From IMG/VR virus record IMGVR_UViG_3300033150_002070, positions 1-64,000 of that record: a stretch of DNA of 64,000 nucleotides; one strand, given 5' to 3'. Source of the stretch: a virus. Shown in pieces: positions 17,970-25,323 of this stretch. Made by a program: the position numbers and the translations under genes. The notes below the pieces were generated by a model. It worked only from the letters and a program-made list of their open reading frames with translations. It did no database searches and was not told the origin of the DNA. The stretch's first letter is position 1; every line of letters begins with the position of its first letter.

Positions 17970-18564
17970 CCTTCCTCCAAAACGCTAAATACGTCCCTCG
18001 AAGCCAAAAGACCCGATGCCCCGACGAAAACTCATTAACAAAACGATCCACACCATCCTCATGATGAAAGTCATGCCAGGCAATCACACCACCAGGAACA
18101 ACCATCCTTAAAGCCTCCAAGGTGTCGTGGGAGACCACCTCATACGAGTGATCGCCGTCTATGAAAACAAGGCCGACCCTGCCGTAAAAGGGAGAAAAGT
18201 CAAACTCAAGTGAGTCGGCCCTGATAAGATGAACACGCTCGTTGCCCTTTACAAGACTCCCGAAATCATCCACCCACGAGCCGTTATCAAGCGAATAAAC
18301 TACACCACCCTCACCGACATTCTCAGCCAAAGCACGAGTCGTGTGGCCAAGGAACGTTCCAATCTCAAAGACGGTTCTGAAACCGAAAAACTTGATGAAC
18401 CTACATAAAGCCTCCACCTCAGCCCTGAAACACGCCATCACAACACCAGAAGGATACGAGGGCCACCTTACGGAAGCAGTATCAAGCTTCCAAGAAAACG
18501 CCTCCCCGACCGATCTTACCGGAACCACCACTCGTCTCCTCCAAAATCTCAGCATCATCAACAA
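17950..18564 (-). CDS. Class I SAM-dependent methyltransferase, about 200 aa
   Basis: VFEIGTFLGHTTRALAEN (motif I), YSLDNG, then VFIDGDHSYEVVSHDTLEAL and GGVIAWHDF match the Methyltransf_24-type class I fold often acting on sugars or natural products. The start is uncertain: TTG 18564 and two following ATGs are possible, all overlapping the upstream gene by about 80 bp. It overlaps the terminase start by 20 bp. It may work with the phage glycosyltransferases. Confidence 0.75.
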   Translation of the reverse strand: MLMMLRFWRRRVVVPVRSVGEAFSWKLDTASVRWPSYPSGVVMACFRAEVEALCRFIKFFGFRTVFEIGTFLGHTTRALAENVGEGGVVYSLDNGSWVDDFGSLVKGNERVHLIRADSLEFDFSPFYGRVGLVFIDGDHSYEVVSHDTLEALRMVVPGGVIAWHDFHHEDGVDRFVNEFSSGHRVFWLRGTYLAFWRKDETFQG

Positions 18565-18868
18565 TATTCCCAGTAGATCCAGCTTCGCCCATCTTCTGAA
18601 GCGCAGCCTCAGCCTCCGTCAAAATCCTCTCAATATCATCGTGAGAAACCTCACCTCGACCAAGATCGACCAGAACTTTCCTCAAAACATCAACGGCCAT
18701 AACAAGCTCCCGGACCGAAGCCTCCTCAGCACGCATCCGAACTTCCTTGATGAGATAAAGAAGGTCGTTAACAACACGGAGCGTGTCTGCGTCCGAAAGC
18801 TGTACCACGCCGCTGAAATAGTTCTGCCTCGCCAGATGTCCCCTTACCCGCTTCTCTATCGCTCCCAT
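18482..18868 (-). CDS. First gene of late operon, possible small terminase, 128 aa
   Basis: The ATG at 18868 follows AAGGAGGTATT. The product is largely helical and charged (EVRMRAEEASVRELVMAVDVLRKVLV), ending with a Gly/Ser tail. Its position, upstream of the large terminase, and helical oligomer-like sequence suit a small terminase, but there is no clear helix-turn-helix, so the call is positional only. Confidence 0.45.
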   Translation of the reverse strand: MGAIEKRVRGHLARQNYFSGVVQLSDADTLRVVNDLLYLIKEVRMRAEEASVRELVMAVDVLRKVLVDLGRGEVSHDDIERILTEAEAALQKMGEAGSTGNIVDDAEILEETSGGSGKIGRGGVFLEA

Positions 18869-18891
18869 AATACCTCCTTCTTGCACTGGTT

Positions 18892-18920
18892 AAGATAAAG
18901 AAAGGGTGCGAAGTTGTCAA
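18892..18920 (-). promoter_or_regulatory. Late-operon sigma70-type promoter
   Basis: On the minus strand TTGACA (18920-18915) and TATCTT (18897-18892) are separated by 17 bp, 24 bp upstream of the first late start codon at 18868. A copy of the TTGTCCGA element lies just upstream of the -35. Confidence 0.75.
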
Positions 18921-18926
18921 GAGAGA

Positions 18927-18940
18927 ATTGTCCGAGAAAT
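18927..18940 (+). promoter_or_regulatory. TTGTCCGA element next to the late promoter
   Basis: ATTGTCCGAGAAAT differs by one base from the commonest form of the array at 21.4-22.5 kb. It lies 6 bp upstream of the -35 hexamer of the late promoter, which makes it a good operator or activator site. Confidence 0.65.
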
Positions 18941-19293
18941 ACGATTTTGGTGGGGCGAAATTTGGGAGGACGTTCCTACCCACCCTTCGCATCCTATTGA
19001 TTTTCAATAACTTCCCGATTTTTCTCTGATGGTGCAATGCACAGTTTACATATTGCTGTGGCAAAATGGGACAAGATGTGGAAAAATGGTACATTGGAAA
19101 ATTTTGTTGATTTCTTATAAATGGATATTTTTCAATCACTTATAGAATTTTTCAATTCAGCTCCATTTTTGAAGAAATATAACAAGCTCATAAATCATTG
19201 TCTTTCAATCGCTTACACCTTTTGGCACAGCAATTGCATCTTGGAAAGGATGACAATCGCTCTTTGACAATTAGGCTGGCAAAGGAGGTCAAG
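18941..19293. other. Divergent intergenic region between late and early modules
   Basis: AT-rich, without a convincing gene. It has several TTTTCAATnaCTTA-like words (near 19002, 19131 and 19203) that recur near 21914. A possible plus-strand promoter is TTGGAA (19094-19099), 16 bp, TATAAA (19116-19121). A CTCTTTGACAA word at 19260 recurs upstream of the gene at 20050. Confidence 0.5.
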
Positions 19294-19482
19294 ATGTACT
19301 ATACCTTTTCTAGGTTTCTGATCGAACGAAATAGCTATGGTATTTCTGTAGAATACTCACATCGGAATACCATAGCTTTCGTATCGATCTCCAGGAATCC
19401 GATCCATGGGTCGAAGCATTTCCACCTTCGTTTCCATCGGATCGGAAGAAACATTCTCGATCTCACATGGGATCGAGGATGA
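19294..19482 (+). CDS. Possible small basic protein, 62 aa, or structured leader
   Basis: AAAGGAGGTCAAG precedes an ATG, giving a 62-residue Arg/His/Ile-rich peptide with no family. The same DNA folds into three long hairpins: 19321-19388, 19398-19446 and 19456-19477. The peptide may therefore be fortuitous, the true product being a structured leader RNA, or the frame may serve attenuation. Confidence 0.35.
   Translation: MYYTFSRFLIERNSYGISVEYSHRNTIAFVSISRNPIHGSKHFHLRFHRIGRNILDLTWDRG
19321..19388 (+). repeat. Long hairpin, about 22-bp stem
   Basis: Left arm 19321-19344 and right arm 19366-19388 pair almost completely with two single-base bulges; the core AGCTATGGTATT/AATACCATAGCT is perfect over 12 bp. 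Two further hairpins follow at 19398-19446 (TCCGATCC-ATGG stem with an inner CGAAG/CTTCG) and 19456-19477 (CTCGATC/GATCGAG). Confidence 0.7.
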
Positions 19483-19487
19483 TCTCC

Positions 19488-19504
19488 AAGCCAAGCTGTG
19501 GGGC
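19488..19504 (+). repeat. Left arm of inverted repeat flanking the 80-aa gene
   Basis: AAGCCAAGCTGTGGGGC here is the perfect reverse complement of 19780-19796, which is part of the terminator beyond the gene. The arm lies just upstream of the ribosome site at about 19510, so leader and terminator could pair. Confidence 0.7.
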
Positions 19505-19523
19505 ATGAAAGGAGGACGAAGCG

Positions 19524-19766
19524 ATGGCAAATCTCCGAAATATTCTGAAGGTCGAGCAGAAAGAGAAGGGCTCGAAAAAGACCTACTTCATGTTCGAAAG
19601 TGGAAAGCCCTACTACGATGATGTGATAGAGGTCAGAAACCAGCTCGGCCCTCTTGCGAACGAGCTGGTAGGAATGTTTCTCGTGTTCCTGAATCAGGCT
19701 CCAGATCAGGATGTTCAGACTGTTCTGGAGATGATCAGAAAGAAGGATCAGAAGAAGAATAGCTGA
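19524..19766 (+). CDS. Small charged hypothetical protein, 80 aa
   Basis: GAAAGGAGGACGAAGCG precedes the ATG. The product has a Lys-rich start (VEQKEKGSKK), then a helical part (LANELVGMFLVFLNQAP) and a Lys-rich end. No family recognised. It forms its own short transcript with a strong terminator and is flanked by a 17-bp inverted repeat, suggesting separate and tight control. A regulator or host-takeover peptide is possible but unproven. Confidence 0.65.
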   Translation: MANLRNILKVEQKEKGSKKTYFMFESGKPYYDDVIEVRNQLGPLANELVGMFLVFLNQAPDQDVQTVLEMIRKKDQKKNS

Positions 19767-19772
19767 AAAGCC

Positions 19773-19802
19773 AAGCCAAGCCCCACAGCTTGGCTTTTTT
19801 TT
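19773..19802 (+). terminator. Intrinsic terminator after the 80-aa gene
   Basis: Stem AAGCCAAGC / GCTTGGCTT, loop CCCACA, followed by a run of eight Ts. Confidence 0.9.
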
Positions 19803-19807
19803 GAAAG

Positions 19808-19917
19808 ACTATTTGCGTTTTTGCGCAAATAGTACACTAATTAGTGTTTAGCTATTCTATGATCACATTCAGAATTGTGATCATAGAATTAGCGATTTGC
19901 GCAAGGACGCAAATAGC
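19808..19917. repeat. Cluster of four palindromes
   Basis: ACTATTTGCG/CGCAAATAGT (19808-19833, 10-bp arms), ACACTAATTAGTGT (19834-19847, perfect 14-bp palindrome), ATTCTATGATCACA and its perfect complement (19854-19889, 14-bp arms) and GCGATTTGCG/CGCAAATAGC (19892-19917, one mismatch). The outermost arms also pair with each other, so the whole block can fold as one cruciform. No gene lies here. Confidence 0.85.
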
Positions 19918-20020
19918 AAAGCAAATTTCATGCCAGCCCAGCGTCTAGCCCCTCCCCTTCCTTCTCTAGTAGAAGTCCAGACAGAAGAAGGGGGGGGCTG
20001 GTGCTCTTTGACAAACTAGC

Positions 20021-20044
20021 CTTCCTGGTGGCCCAGGAAGGAGG
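20021..20044 (+). promoter_or_regulatory. Hairpin overlapping a ribosome site
   Basis: CTTCCTGG-TGGC-CCAGGAAG forms an 8-bp stem whose 3' arm runs into AAGGAGG, the ribosome site of the gene at 20050. Translation may be tuned by this hairpin. Confidence 0.55.
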
Positions 20045-20049
20045 TACAG

Positions 20050-20343
20050 ATGAATAGATGGGTTGAAATCTGCCGTCGTTCGCATCCCCAGGGCGAGGGA
20101 TGCGACAAGGTTCACCTTTCGTCTGAGGATTTCGATCGAGTATGCAGGTGGACCCGCCCCTTCTGGGCCTACAGCCCGGATCTGGGGCGGTATGTTCGAT
20201 GCGTGAAGAGCAGGTTCGATCCGGCTCTTCATGGAGAAGGCAAGTCGGGCAAGGTCTGGACGGGCCTTGCCCGGGCTGAGGACATTGAAATAGTTCGAGA
20301 GGGAGATGTGAGAAACTATTGGGAGGGTCGGGCGAAACTCTGA
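20050..20343 (+). CDS. Hypothetical protein, 97 aa, single-gene transcript
   Basis: Strong site GGAAGGAGGTACAG before ATG. The product is Trp/Arg/Asp-rich (WVEICRRSHPQGEGCDKVHLSS; FDRVCRWTRPFWAY) with three Cys. No family recognised. It is followed by an intrinsic terminator and preceded by the CTCTTTGACAA word and a G8 tract, so it seems to be a separately controlled early gene. Confidence 0.65.
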   Translation: MNRWVEICRRSHPQGEGCDKVHLSSEDFDRVCRWTRPFWAYSPDLGRYVRCVKSRFDPALHGEGKSGKVWTGLARAEDIEIVREGDVRNYWEGRAKL

Positions 20344-20383
20344 TCCTCCCCAGCCAGAGGCCACCGGGAAGGCTACCCATACC

Positions 20384-20419
20384 AGGCCGTCGGGTAGTCA
20401 CCCGGCGGCCTTTTTTTTT
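20384..20419 (+). terminator. Intrinsic terminator
   Basis: Twelve-bp stem AGGCCGTCGGGT / ACCCGGCGGCCT (one G-T pair), loop AGTC, followed by nine Ts. Confidence 0.93.
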
Positions 20420-20507
20420 CTCCTAGTTCCTCGAAACCACACCATCAAGGCCTAGTAGAGTGAAGATGTGGTAAAGGGGGGGGCTGGGACTTCCAGAAAG
20501 GAGCTAA

Positions 20508-20939
20508 ATGATGGAAAAGTGGCTGTGCGTATACTCGTTCAAGGCAAAGGACGGGTACCAGTTCGAGTACGGGGACGTTTATACGTCCGAAGACCTTCTG
20601 AAGCACGACGCTTCGGCTGAGTGCTTCACTAGACTCGATCACATCGACTTCGACGCTGGCTCGATAGAGAAAATTTACGAATCAGCAGTCGAGGAAAACT
20701 GGGCTAGGACCCATTGGTGCCCACATGGGTATCGTCCTAGTCCAACGTGCCCCTTTTACGGCATCCGCTGTCGTGATGGATGCCGCAAGGGACCTAAACC
20801 GAAATACACGAAAAATATTAGAGGCTCTACTAACATGAAAGTCCTTGACCAGATAGACCGTATCCAGAGACGGCTTCCTGAGGCCCGTGCTGAGATATTT
20901 ATCGAAGCACTGGGCCTCAGGGACAGGATCAGGAGCTAG
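20508..20939 (+). CDS. Cys-rich hypothetical protein, 143 aa
   Basis: Ribosome site AAAGGAGCTAA before tandem ATGs (20508, 20511). The N-terminal half is acidic and aromatic; residues about 70-95 hold CPHGY, CPFYGIRC and RDGC, a likely metal-binding cluster; the C-terminal 40 residues form an amphipathic helix pair (VLDQIDRIQRRLPEARAEIF). Could be a small regulator. No family recognised. Confidence 0.6.
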   Translation: MMEKWLCVYSFKAKDGYQFEYGDVYTSEDLLKHDASAECFTRLDHIDFDAGSIEKIYESAVEENWARTHWCPHGYRPSPTCPFYGIRCRDGCRKGPKPKYTKNIRGSTNMKVLDQIDRIQRRLPEARAEIFIEALGLRDRIRS

Positions 20940-20941
20940 CG

Positions 20942-21295
20942 ATGGACAAGAAGGAGGAACCGATACATCCGCTTACTAAGCTGTGGGTTGCCGGAGAAGT
21001 TCTCAGCCTCCTTGAATCCAGCGGGGCTGAGTATCCGTCCAAGGCAGTGGAAGACTTCGCCAGCGAACTAGATAAGGTCTGCGCAGGATCACAGCTTGCC
21101 GGCGAAGTTCGCAGTGAAGTCAAAACCCAGAACATTGAGACGCTGAAGGGTTTGGTCAGAAGGCTTGATGGGCTGTACGCAGATGAGGTTGCTAAAGCCC
21201 TTACAGCAAAGACTCTTGAGGAAGAGGAAACTCATTTCGAGAGAGCTAGGGAGATCGAGACCATCCTGGGTCTCCTGCACATTTCTCTGCGCTGA
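20942..21295 (+). CDS. Helical hypothetical protein, 117 aa
   Basis: Starts two bases after the previous stop, so it is co-transcribed. It is almost entirely helical and charged, with no Cys motif or membrane segment. No family recognised. It is the last gene before the large repeat region. Confidence 0.6.
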   Translation: MDKKEEPIHPLTKLWVAGEVLSLLESSGAEYPSKAVEDFASELDKVCAGSQLAGEVRSEVKTQNIETLKGLVRRLDGLYADEVAKALTAKTLEEEETHFERAREIETILGLLHISLR

Positions 21296-21420
21296 GCAGA
21301 ACCGACGGCACGGCAGGACATTGGCCCGGACGCTAGTCCAGCCATGTCCTGCACCTTTCGAGAGTAAGTACCAGTACGGCAAGCTTCGAGAAAGGGGGGG
21401 GTGAATTAGAGTTTTCTAAC

Positions 21421-22527
21421 ATTTGTCGGACAATTCTTAGGCCGATCCAGGCGTTTTTGGCGGTATATAAACACGAATAACATTTCTCGGACAATCTAGT
21501 TTCCGAAGTGTTCACCCGTTCTTTGATAGTTAAGTTACTGAAAACAAAGAACTTAAGCTGGAAATGGGGCTGATTATTTTTCGGACAATCTGAGGGTGTG
21601 CTATTGTCCGAAAAATCCTCACACCCAACCCATTCAGCACGAAGAAGTTAGCTGGAAATGGGCTTGAGAAATCTTGCTATTTTTCGGACAATAGTGCGTC
21701 GGAAATTCGGACAATTCGTATGAAGCGAAGCAGTAAACTGTTCTGTCTCAACGGTTTAAAGCGACCGTTCTCATGTATAGGATTTTTCGGACAAAACAGA
21801 GACAATTGTCCGAAATTCCAAGCTCAATAAAATCAACAGCTTAAGTCCAAAATAGCCATTGTCCGAAAAATAGATTGTCCGAAAAATGTTAAGGATTGTC
21901 CGAAGTATAATTCATTATTTTTCAATAACTTAGCTCAAAAATAGCCCCAAAATCGGTATCAATCCCGAAAACATATACATGTGTATATAGAATGCATAAG
22001 TTCAATAAAAACAGACACTTATCTTATCTTCAAGAAAAACAATTACTTACAGAAAACTATTGAGACGCAGTAGTTTACGAATACCAGAAAATAAATCGGA
22101 CACAGAAATCTAACCTTTCCGAAAAACTAAATCATTCTGCGGCAAAAGCATAAACGTATAATTCGGACAAACGCATTCATTTCTAGGAAATGTCCGAATT
22201 ATACTGTTGAAATTCTAACTCAAAAACCCTATATTTAGGACAGAACTATGGAGCTAGTACTAGAAGCGAAAATAATAAGATACTGTAAAATATAGAGTTA
22301 TAGAGTCTATATACATACGTCGATATATGTGTGAGCTGAGAATGGGGTTGACGTCTGGCGAAGAAGAGTTGCGGCTGGCGTCCAAAAATTCCGCCTAACC
22401 TTCCACCAGCTCCAACTTCTTCCACCAGTCGTCACTCCCAAACCATCGAAAGTCATAAACACTGTAACTTAATGTCGGCGAGCTATTTACAGAAGGGGGG
22501 CGGTTGGTGAAGATTTGTCCGACAAAA
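21421..22527. repeat. Array of about 14 TTGTCCGAAAAAT elements, candidate origin or multi-operator region
   Basis: Copies of ATTGTCCGAAAAAT or its complement start at 21421, 21482, 21576, 21603, 21679, 21702, 21782, 21805, 21858, 21874, 21895, 22158, 22189 and 22514, in both orientations. Several form inverted pairs 23-31 bp apart; the pair 22157-22169/22191-22203 is a perfect 13-bp inverted repeat. A block beginning TTAaGCTGGAAATGGGG (21553) is repeated at 21648. The DNA is AT-rich and without convincing genes for about 1.1 kb. Iterons of a replication origin or binding sites for a phage-wide regulator both fit. Confidence 0.85.
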
Positions 22528-22541
22528 GCAGAGGAGGTTGT

Positions 22542-22739
22542 ATGGAGCGTCGAGTCTTTGTGTTCTTGTACGATGAGCATGAGGTAGGAAATCGTAGTTG
22601 TCCTGCATGCTTTGGACGAAACCCAGACCGCTGCAGGTGTGAAGGGTTGATACATCACGAGCTCCTTGACGAGTCTGAGGATGGGTATGTGGTCATCCAC
22701 ATGTGTGATAAGTGTGGCCTTCGTCAAGTGGAGGCTTAG
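22542..22739 (+). CDS. Small zinc-ribbon-like protein, 65 aa
   Basis: I start at ATG 22542 after AGAGGAGGTTGT, not at the earlier TTG which overlaps a TTGTCCGA element. CPACFG...CRC and a late CDKCG suggest one metal site. Function unknown; opens the long early operon. Confidence 0.65.
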   Translation: MERRVFVFLYDEHEVGNRSCPACFGRNPDRCRCEGLIHHELLDESEDGYVVIHMCDKCGLRQVEA

Positions 22740-22755
22740 CTGAAAGGGGGTTGAT

Positions 22756-22989
22756 ATGGACTTTCGCGTTGTCAACTTCGCTCGTCGTGAGTGGAAGGTT
22801 TATGATCCTGAGGCCAGGTCTAGTATAGCCAGGGTTGTGAGATCGGCCAGGAGGCTCTATGGAGGGCGTTCTATTCCGAGGTTCGTGCATGTCTCAGCGT
22901 GCTTCGTGGCGTCCCAGGTCAGGACTGAGGTCCAGCGTATCATAAGTGAGAAGGTGATTGATGTGCTGGTTGAGGAGGTCAGGAGGTAA
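22756..22989 (+). CDS. Small basic hypothetical protein, 77 aa
   Basis: Ribosome site AAAGGGGGTTGAT. Arg/Val-rich (RSSIARVVRSARRLYGG), ends in a helical VQRIISEKVIDVLVEEVRR. No family recognised. Confidence 0.6.
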   Translation: MDFRVVNFARREWKVYDPEARSSIARVVRSARRLYGGRSIPRFVHVSACFVASQVRTEVQRIISEKVIDVLVEEVRR

Positions 22990-23009
22990 AGCAAGCAAGG
23001 AGGTCTCAA

Positions 23010-23303
23010 ATGGTGCGGATAATTGATAGGACAGGTGGAAAGGGTTCCCGCTTTTCTCTCTTGAATGGGTTGACTGTATGCTATAAACTTCGTGGGGAGA
23101 TGCGGGATAACAGGTCGTTATTAGTTTTCACCGACTTAGCTTCTAGAACCGATAGAGAGGAGGGAAGATCGATGATCCGGATTGTGGATAGGACTAGAGA
23201 TGGCAAACTCCGCTCGGTTTTGATGGAGGACCAAGAAGTAGAGTACCGGCCCCAAAGAAGGGGAGGGGAAGACACACATAAGCCCCTGCTTGTTTTTTGT
23301 TAG
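23010..23303 (+). CDS. Internally duplicated small protein, 97 aa
   Basis: Two related halves: MVRIIDRT...RDNRSLLVF and MIRIVDRT...DTHKPLLVF. The second half has its own ribosome site (GAGGAGGGAAGATCG) and in-frame ATG at 23172, so a 43-aa product may also be made. It looks like a tandem gene duplication that has lost the stop between copies. Function unknown. Confidence 0.6.
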   Translation: MVRIIDRTGGKGSRFSLLNGLTVCYKLRGEMRDNRSLLVFTDLASRTDREEGRSMIRIVDRTRDGKLRSVLMEDQEVEYRPQRRGGEDTHKPLLVFC

Positions 23304-23341
23304 CTAGGTCTCTAAAGAGAAGTTCTTTCGGAGGTAGAAGA

Positions 23342-23386
23342 GGCTCTGACTAGTGCTGAGGGCAAACAGGAGCGTTAGTCAGGGCC
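23342..23386 (+). ncRNA. Candidate structured leader RNA
   Basis: GGCTCTGACTA (23342-23352) pairs with TAGTCAGGGCC (23376-23386) over 11 bp with one G-U. It lies in the 117-bp gap before the gene at 23421, and no T-tract follows, so a leader or processing structure is more likely than a terminator. Confidence 0.35.
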
Positions 23387-23420
23387 TTCCGTCCTGTCGT
23401 GTTACCAAGGAGGTGGAGAA

Positions 23421-23972
23421 ATGAAACGGACACTTAGACTTTCAGGCCAGGCCCTGCTTGAGGGCAAGACTCGCGTCGATCTATTTGAGGATGGGGACCT
23501 CTGGCTGTACGAAGGAACGCTCAGTACGGAGAGGGGATTAGTTTCCGCCCGCGGCAAGTACTCCTTCCGAGGCTTCGTATTCGACGTCGAGGCCTCAATA
23601 CTTCCCTCTACCTCAGAGCTAGAAACGCTTGACGATCTTCTTAGTGTGGAGTGGGTAGACCTCCAGCTTTATATCGGGGCACTTCAGGACATTCCTGACG
23701 GCGAGCCTGAAGAAATTCTCCAGCTCGCTGAGGAGGTTCAGAAAGAGCTTTCTCTCGATTCCGATTTCTTAGACCAAGTGAGGACGAAGCTAGGGAGCAG
23801 GTGCTGGATCAAAGCAAAAGAGGGAGAACACATCGAGGTCACCTGCCCCTTCTGCGGGACTGTGTGTAGGTGTGAGAGGGACGACGAGAATTTTGTCGTC
23901 ACCTTCTCCTGTGAGCATCTTACCGGGGAGTGGGACTATGACCCCGATCTTGAGTTTGCGTTTGAGGCATAG
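23421..23972 (+). CDS. Zinc-finger-like hypothetical protein, 183 aa
   Basis: Good site AAGGAGGTGGAGAA. The N-terminal 75 residues are beta-rich; the middle is acidic and helical; near the C-terminus CPFCGTVCRC followed by CEH looks like a metal-binding ribbon. No family recognised. Confidence 0.65.
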   Translation: MKRTLRLSGQALLEGKTRVDLFEDGDLWLYEGTLSTERGLVSARGKYSFRGFVFDVEASILPSTSELETLDDLLSVEWVDLQLYIGALQDIPDGEPEEILQLAEEVQKELSLDSDFLDQVRTKLGSRCWIKAKEGEHIEVTCPFCGTVCRCERDDENFVVTFSCEHLTGEWDYDPDLEFAFEA

Positions 23973-24024
23973 CCTTTCTAGGTAGCGAGAGTGTGAAGTT
24001 AGCTGGTGAAACAGGAGGTAGCTT

Positions 24025-24228
24025 ATGGGTCTTCTCATGGCCTGGACAGCGTTTGCTGGAAACCTCCTTTTCGGAGGACTGGTAGTGTGGCTTGTGTGGA
24101 ACTGGGCGCTTGTGGGTACGATATGCTTTGTGGATCACATTAGTTTCCCGAAGGCTGTGGGACTTATGCTTCTGGTGTGGACTTTTGCCAGGCCTTGGGT
24201 CAGGATAAAGTTAAACGGGAGGTTGTAG
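24025..24228 (+). CDS. Small membrane protein, 67 aa
   Basis: Two hydrophobic segments (FGGLVVWLVWNWALVGTICFV; GLMLLVWTFA) and a basic tail. Good ribosome site ACAGGAGGTAGCTT. Function unknown. Confidence 0.65.
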   Translation: MGLLMAWTAFAGNLLFGGLVVWLVWNWALVGTICFVDHISFPKAVGLMLLVWTFARPWVRIKLNGRL

Positions 24229-24229
24229 C

Positions 24230-24409
24230 ATGAAGAAAGTTCCACGATTCAAGTTAGTTTGGGCAGGCAAAAGCGAGCGTGTCCTTCACTTAAGGCTTGA
24301 AGGGCAAGATCGGACTCTCTGCGGAAGACGTTTCTATTGGCCGTCAGCACATAACAACAGGCCGCTTTGCAAAGTGTGCTACCAAGCGGCTCTCCGGTAT
24401 CTGCGGTAG
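24230..24409 (+). CDS. Small Cys-containing protein, 59 aa
   Basis: ATG two bases after the previous stop with GGGAGGTTGTAGC. Basic, with TLCGRR and PLCKVC, a possible metal-binding pair. Function unknown. Confidence 0.6.
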   Translation: MKKVPRFKLVWAGKSERVLHLRLEGQDRTLCGRRFYWPSAHNNRPLCKVCYQAALRYLR

Positions 24410-24455
24410 CGACGTGTAACCAGGAGAGTGAAACGAGCAGAAGGGGGTGTTAGTG

Positions 24456-24791
24456 ATGAGATGCGCGCTGTGTGGTAAGTCTATAGAGGATCAGGAGTGG
24501 GTCATGTACGAGAATGGCGTGGCTCACAGGGAATGTTGGGAAACTAAGCGCGGTGAGCGTGATAAGTGTCTGGACGTGTTGACTGATGCTGTTCTGGCTT
24601 ACCTTACGAAGGAGAAAGTTGATCTTGGACCGTTTCTCGACAAGACTGAAGTTCCGCCGTTTCTGGAAGAGTTTGTAGAGACGGTAATTGAGGTGGTAAG
24701 TGAGGAGCTGTGGGAGGAAGTTAAAGTGATGGCACGCAGGAAGCTCCAGGACGAGCTTTCCAAAAACGTATGGGAGGTGCTGGGCTTATGA
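24456..24791 (+). CDS. Zinc-finger hypothetical protein, 111 aa
   Basis: ATG 24456 is preferred over the GTG inside the ribosome site (AAGGGGGTGTTAGTG). The first 30 residues hold CALCGKSI...HRECW, LIM-like or treble-clef-like; the rest is helical and acidic. Function unknown. Confidence 0.65.
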   Translation: MRCALCGKSIEDQEWVMYENGVAHRECWETKRGERDKCLDVLTDAVLAYLTKEKVDLGPFLDKTEVPPFLEEFVETVIEVVSEELWEEVKVMARRKLQDELSKNVWEVLGL

Positions 24792-24913
24792 GCTACTGTG
24801 CAGTGTTTGTGATCGGGTTCGTAGCGGGGTGGGTGTGGAATGAGGTCGTGGACTGGGCGTTAAGTTCGTGGCTAAGAAAGGGGGCAGGCGATGAGGACTC
24901 GGAAGGTGTATAA
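24788..24913 (+). CDS. Tiny membrane protein, 41 aa
   Basis: ATGA overlap with the previous gene and 23-bp overlap with the next. One hydrophobic segment (CAVFVIGFVAGWVWNEVV) and an acidic tail. Function unknown. Confidence 0.5.
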   Translation: MSYCAVFVIGFVAGWVWNEVVDWALSSWLRKGAGDEDSEGV

Positions 24914-25313
24914 GCTGGTTTTCGAGGACCCGAGTGGTAAGCTTCTATCAGCGATAGTCCGGGGCCCAATCCAGATTGAGTATGGGCTAGGAGTATGGAC
25001 GATAGGTCGGTATGGTCCGATCCTTGCGTTCACTGATCTAAAGAGCGCGGCCTCGTTCTGGCGAAGCTGTATTAGAACTCAGAGGTGGAAAGTGTACGCG
25101 GCCGAGGCAAGGGGTGTTAGGCCTGTGAAAGTTCTGATGGGGTTCGGATTGCTTCCACAGCCTGGCTGTGGACCAGCCAGTGGAGCGCTTGTACGCACGT
25201 TCTGGTCGAATCGGCGTGCTTTCCGAGGTGATCGTATATGGGCTCCGTTCGGGACAGTCGCTTGCCGTGCCGTAAAGCTCCTGCACGAGGTCCCCAGACA
25301 CGAGCTCGAATAG
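24891..25313 (+). CDS. Paralogue array member 1, 140 aa
   Basis: First of eight tandem related genes. Shared pattern: an N-terminal VYKxV strand, SAxV near residue 20, Y-x-GxW, GPxLAF with L-x-A-x-x-F, a W-xx-EAxGVR segment near the middle, FW, then GTVACxxxKL at the end. Here these read VYKLV, SAIV, GPILAF, YAAEARGVR and GTVACRAVKL. No name is known to me. Likely small soluble alpha/beta proteins. Confidence 0.7.
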   Translation: MRTRKVYKLVFEDPSGKLLSAIVRGPIQIEYGLGVWTIGRYGPILAFTDLKSAASFWRSCIRTQRWKVYAAEARGVRPVKVLMGFGLLPQPGCGPASGALVRTFWSNRRAFRGDRIWAPFGTVACRAVKLLHEVPRHELE

Positions 25314-25323
25314 GAGGTTAGCT

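Noticed and set aside
21421-22527. CRISPR array
   Set aside because: Repeats are only about 14 bp, occur in both orientations and have irregular spacing, and no cas genes are near apart from a Cas4-like phage recombination nuclease.
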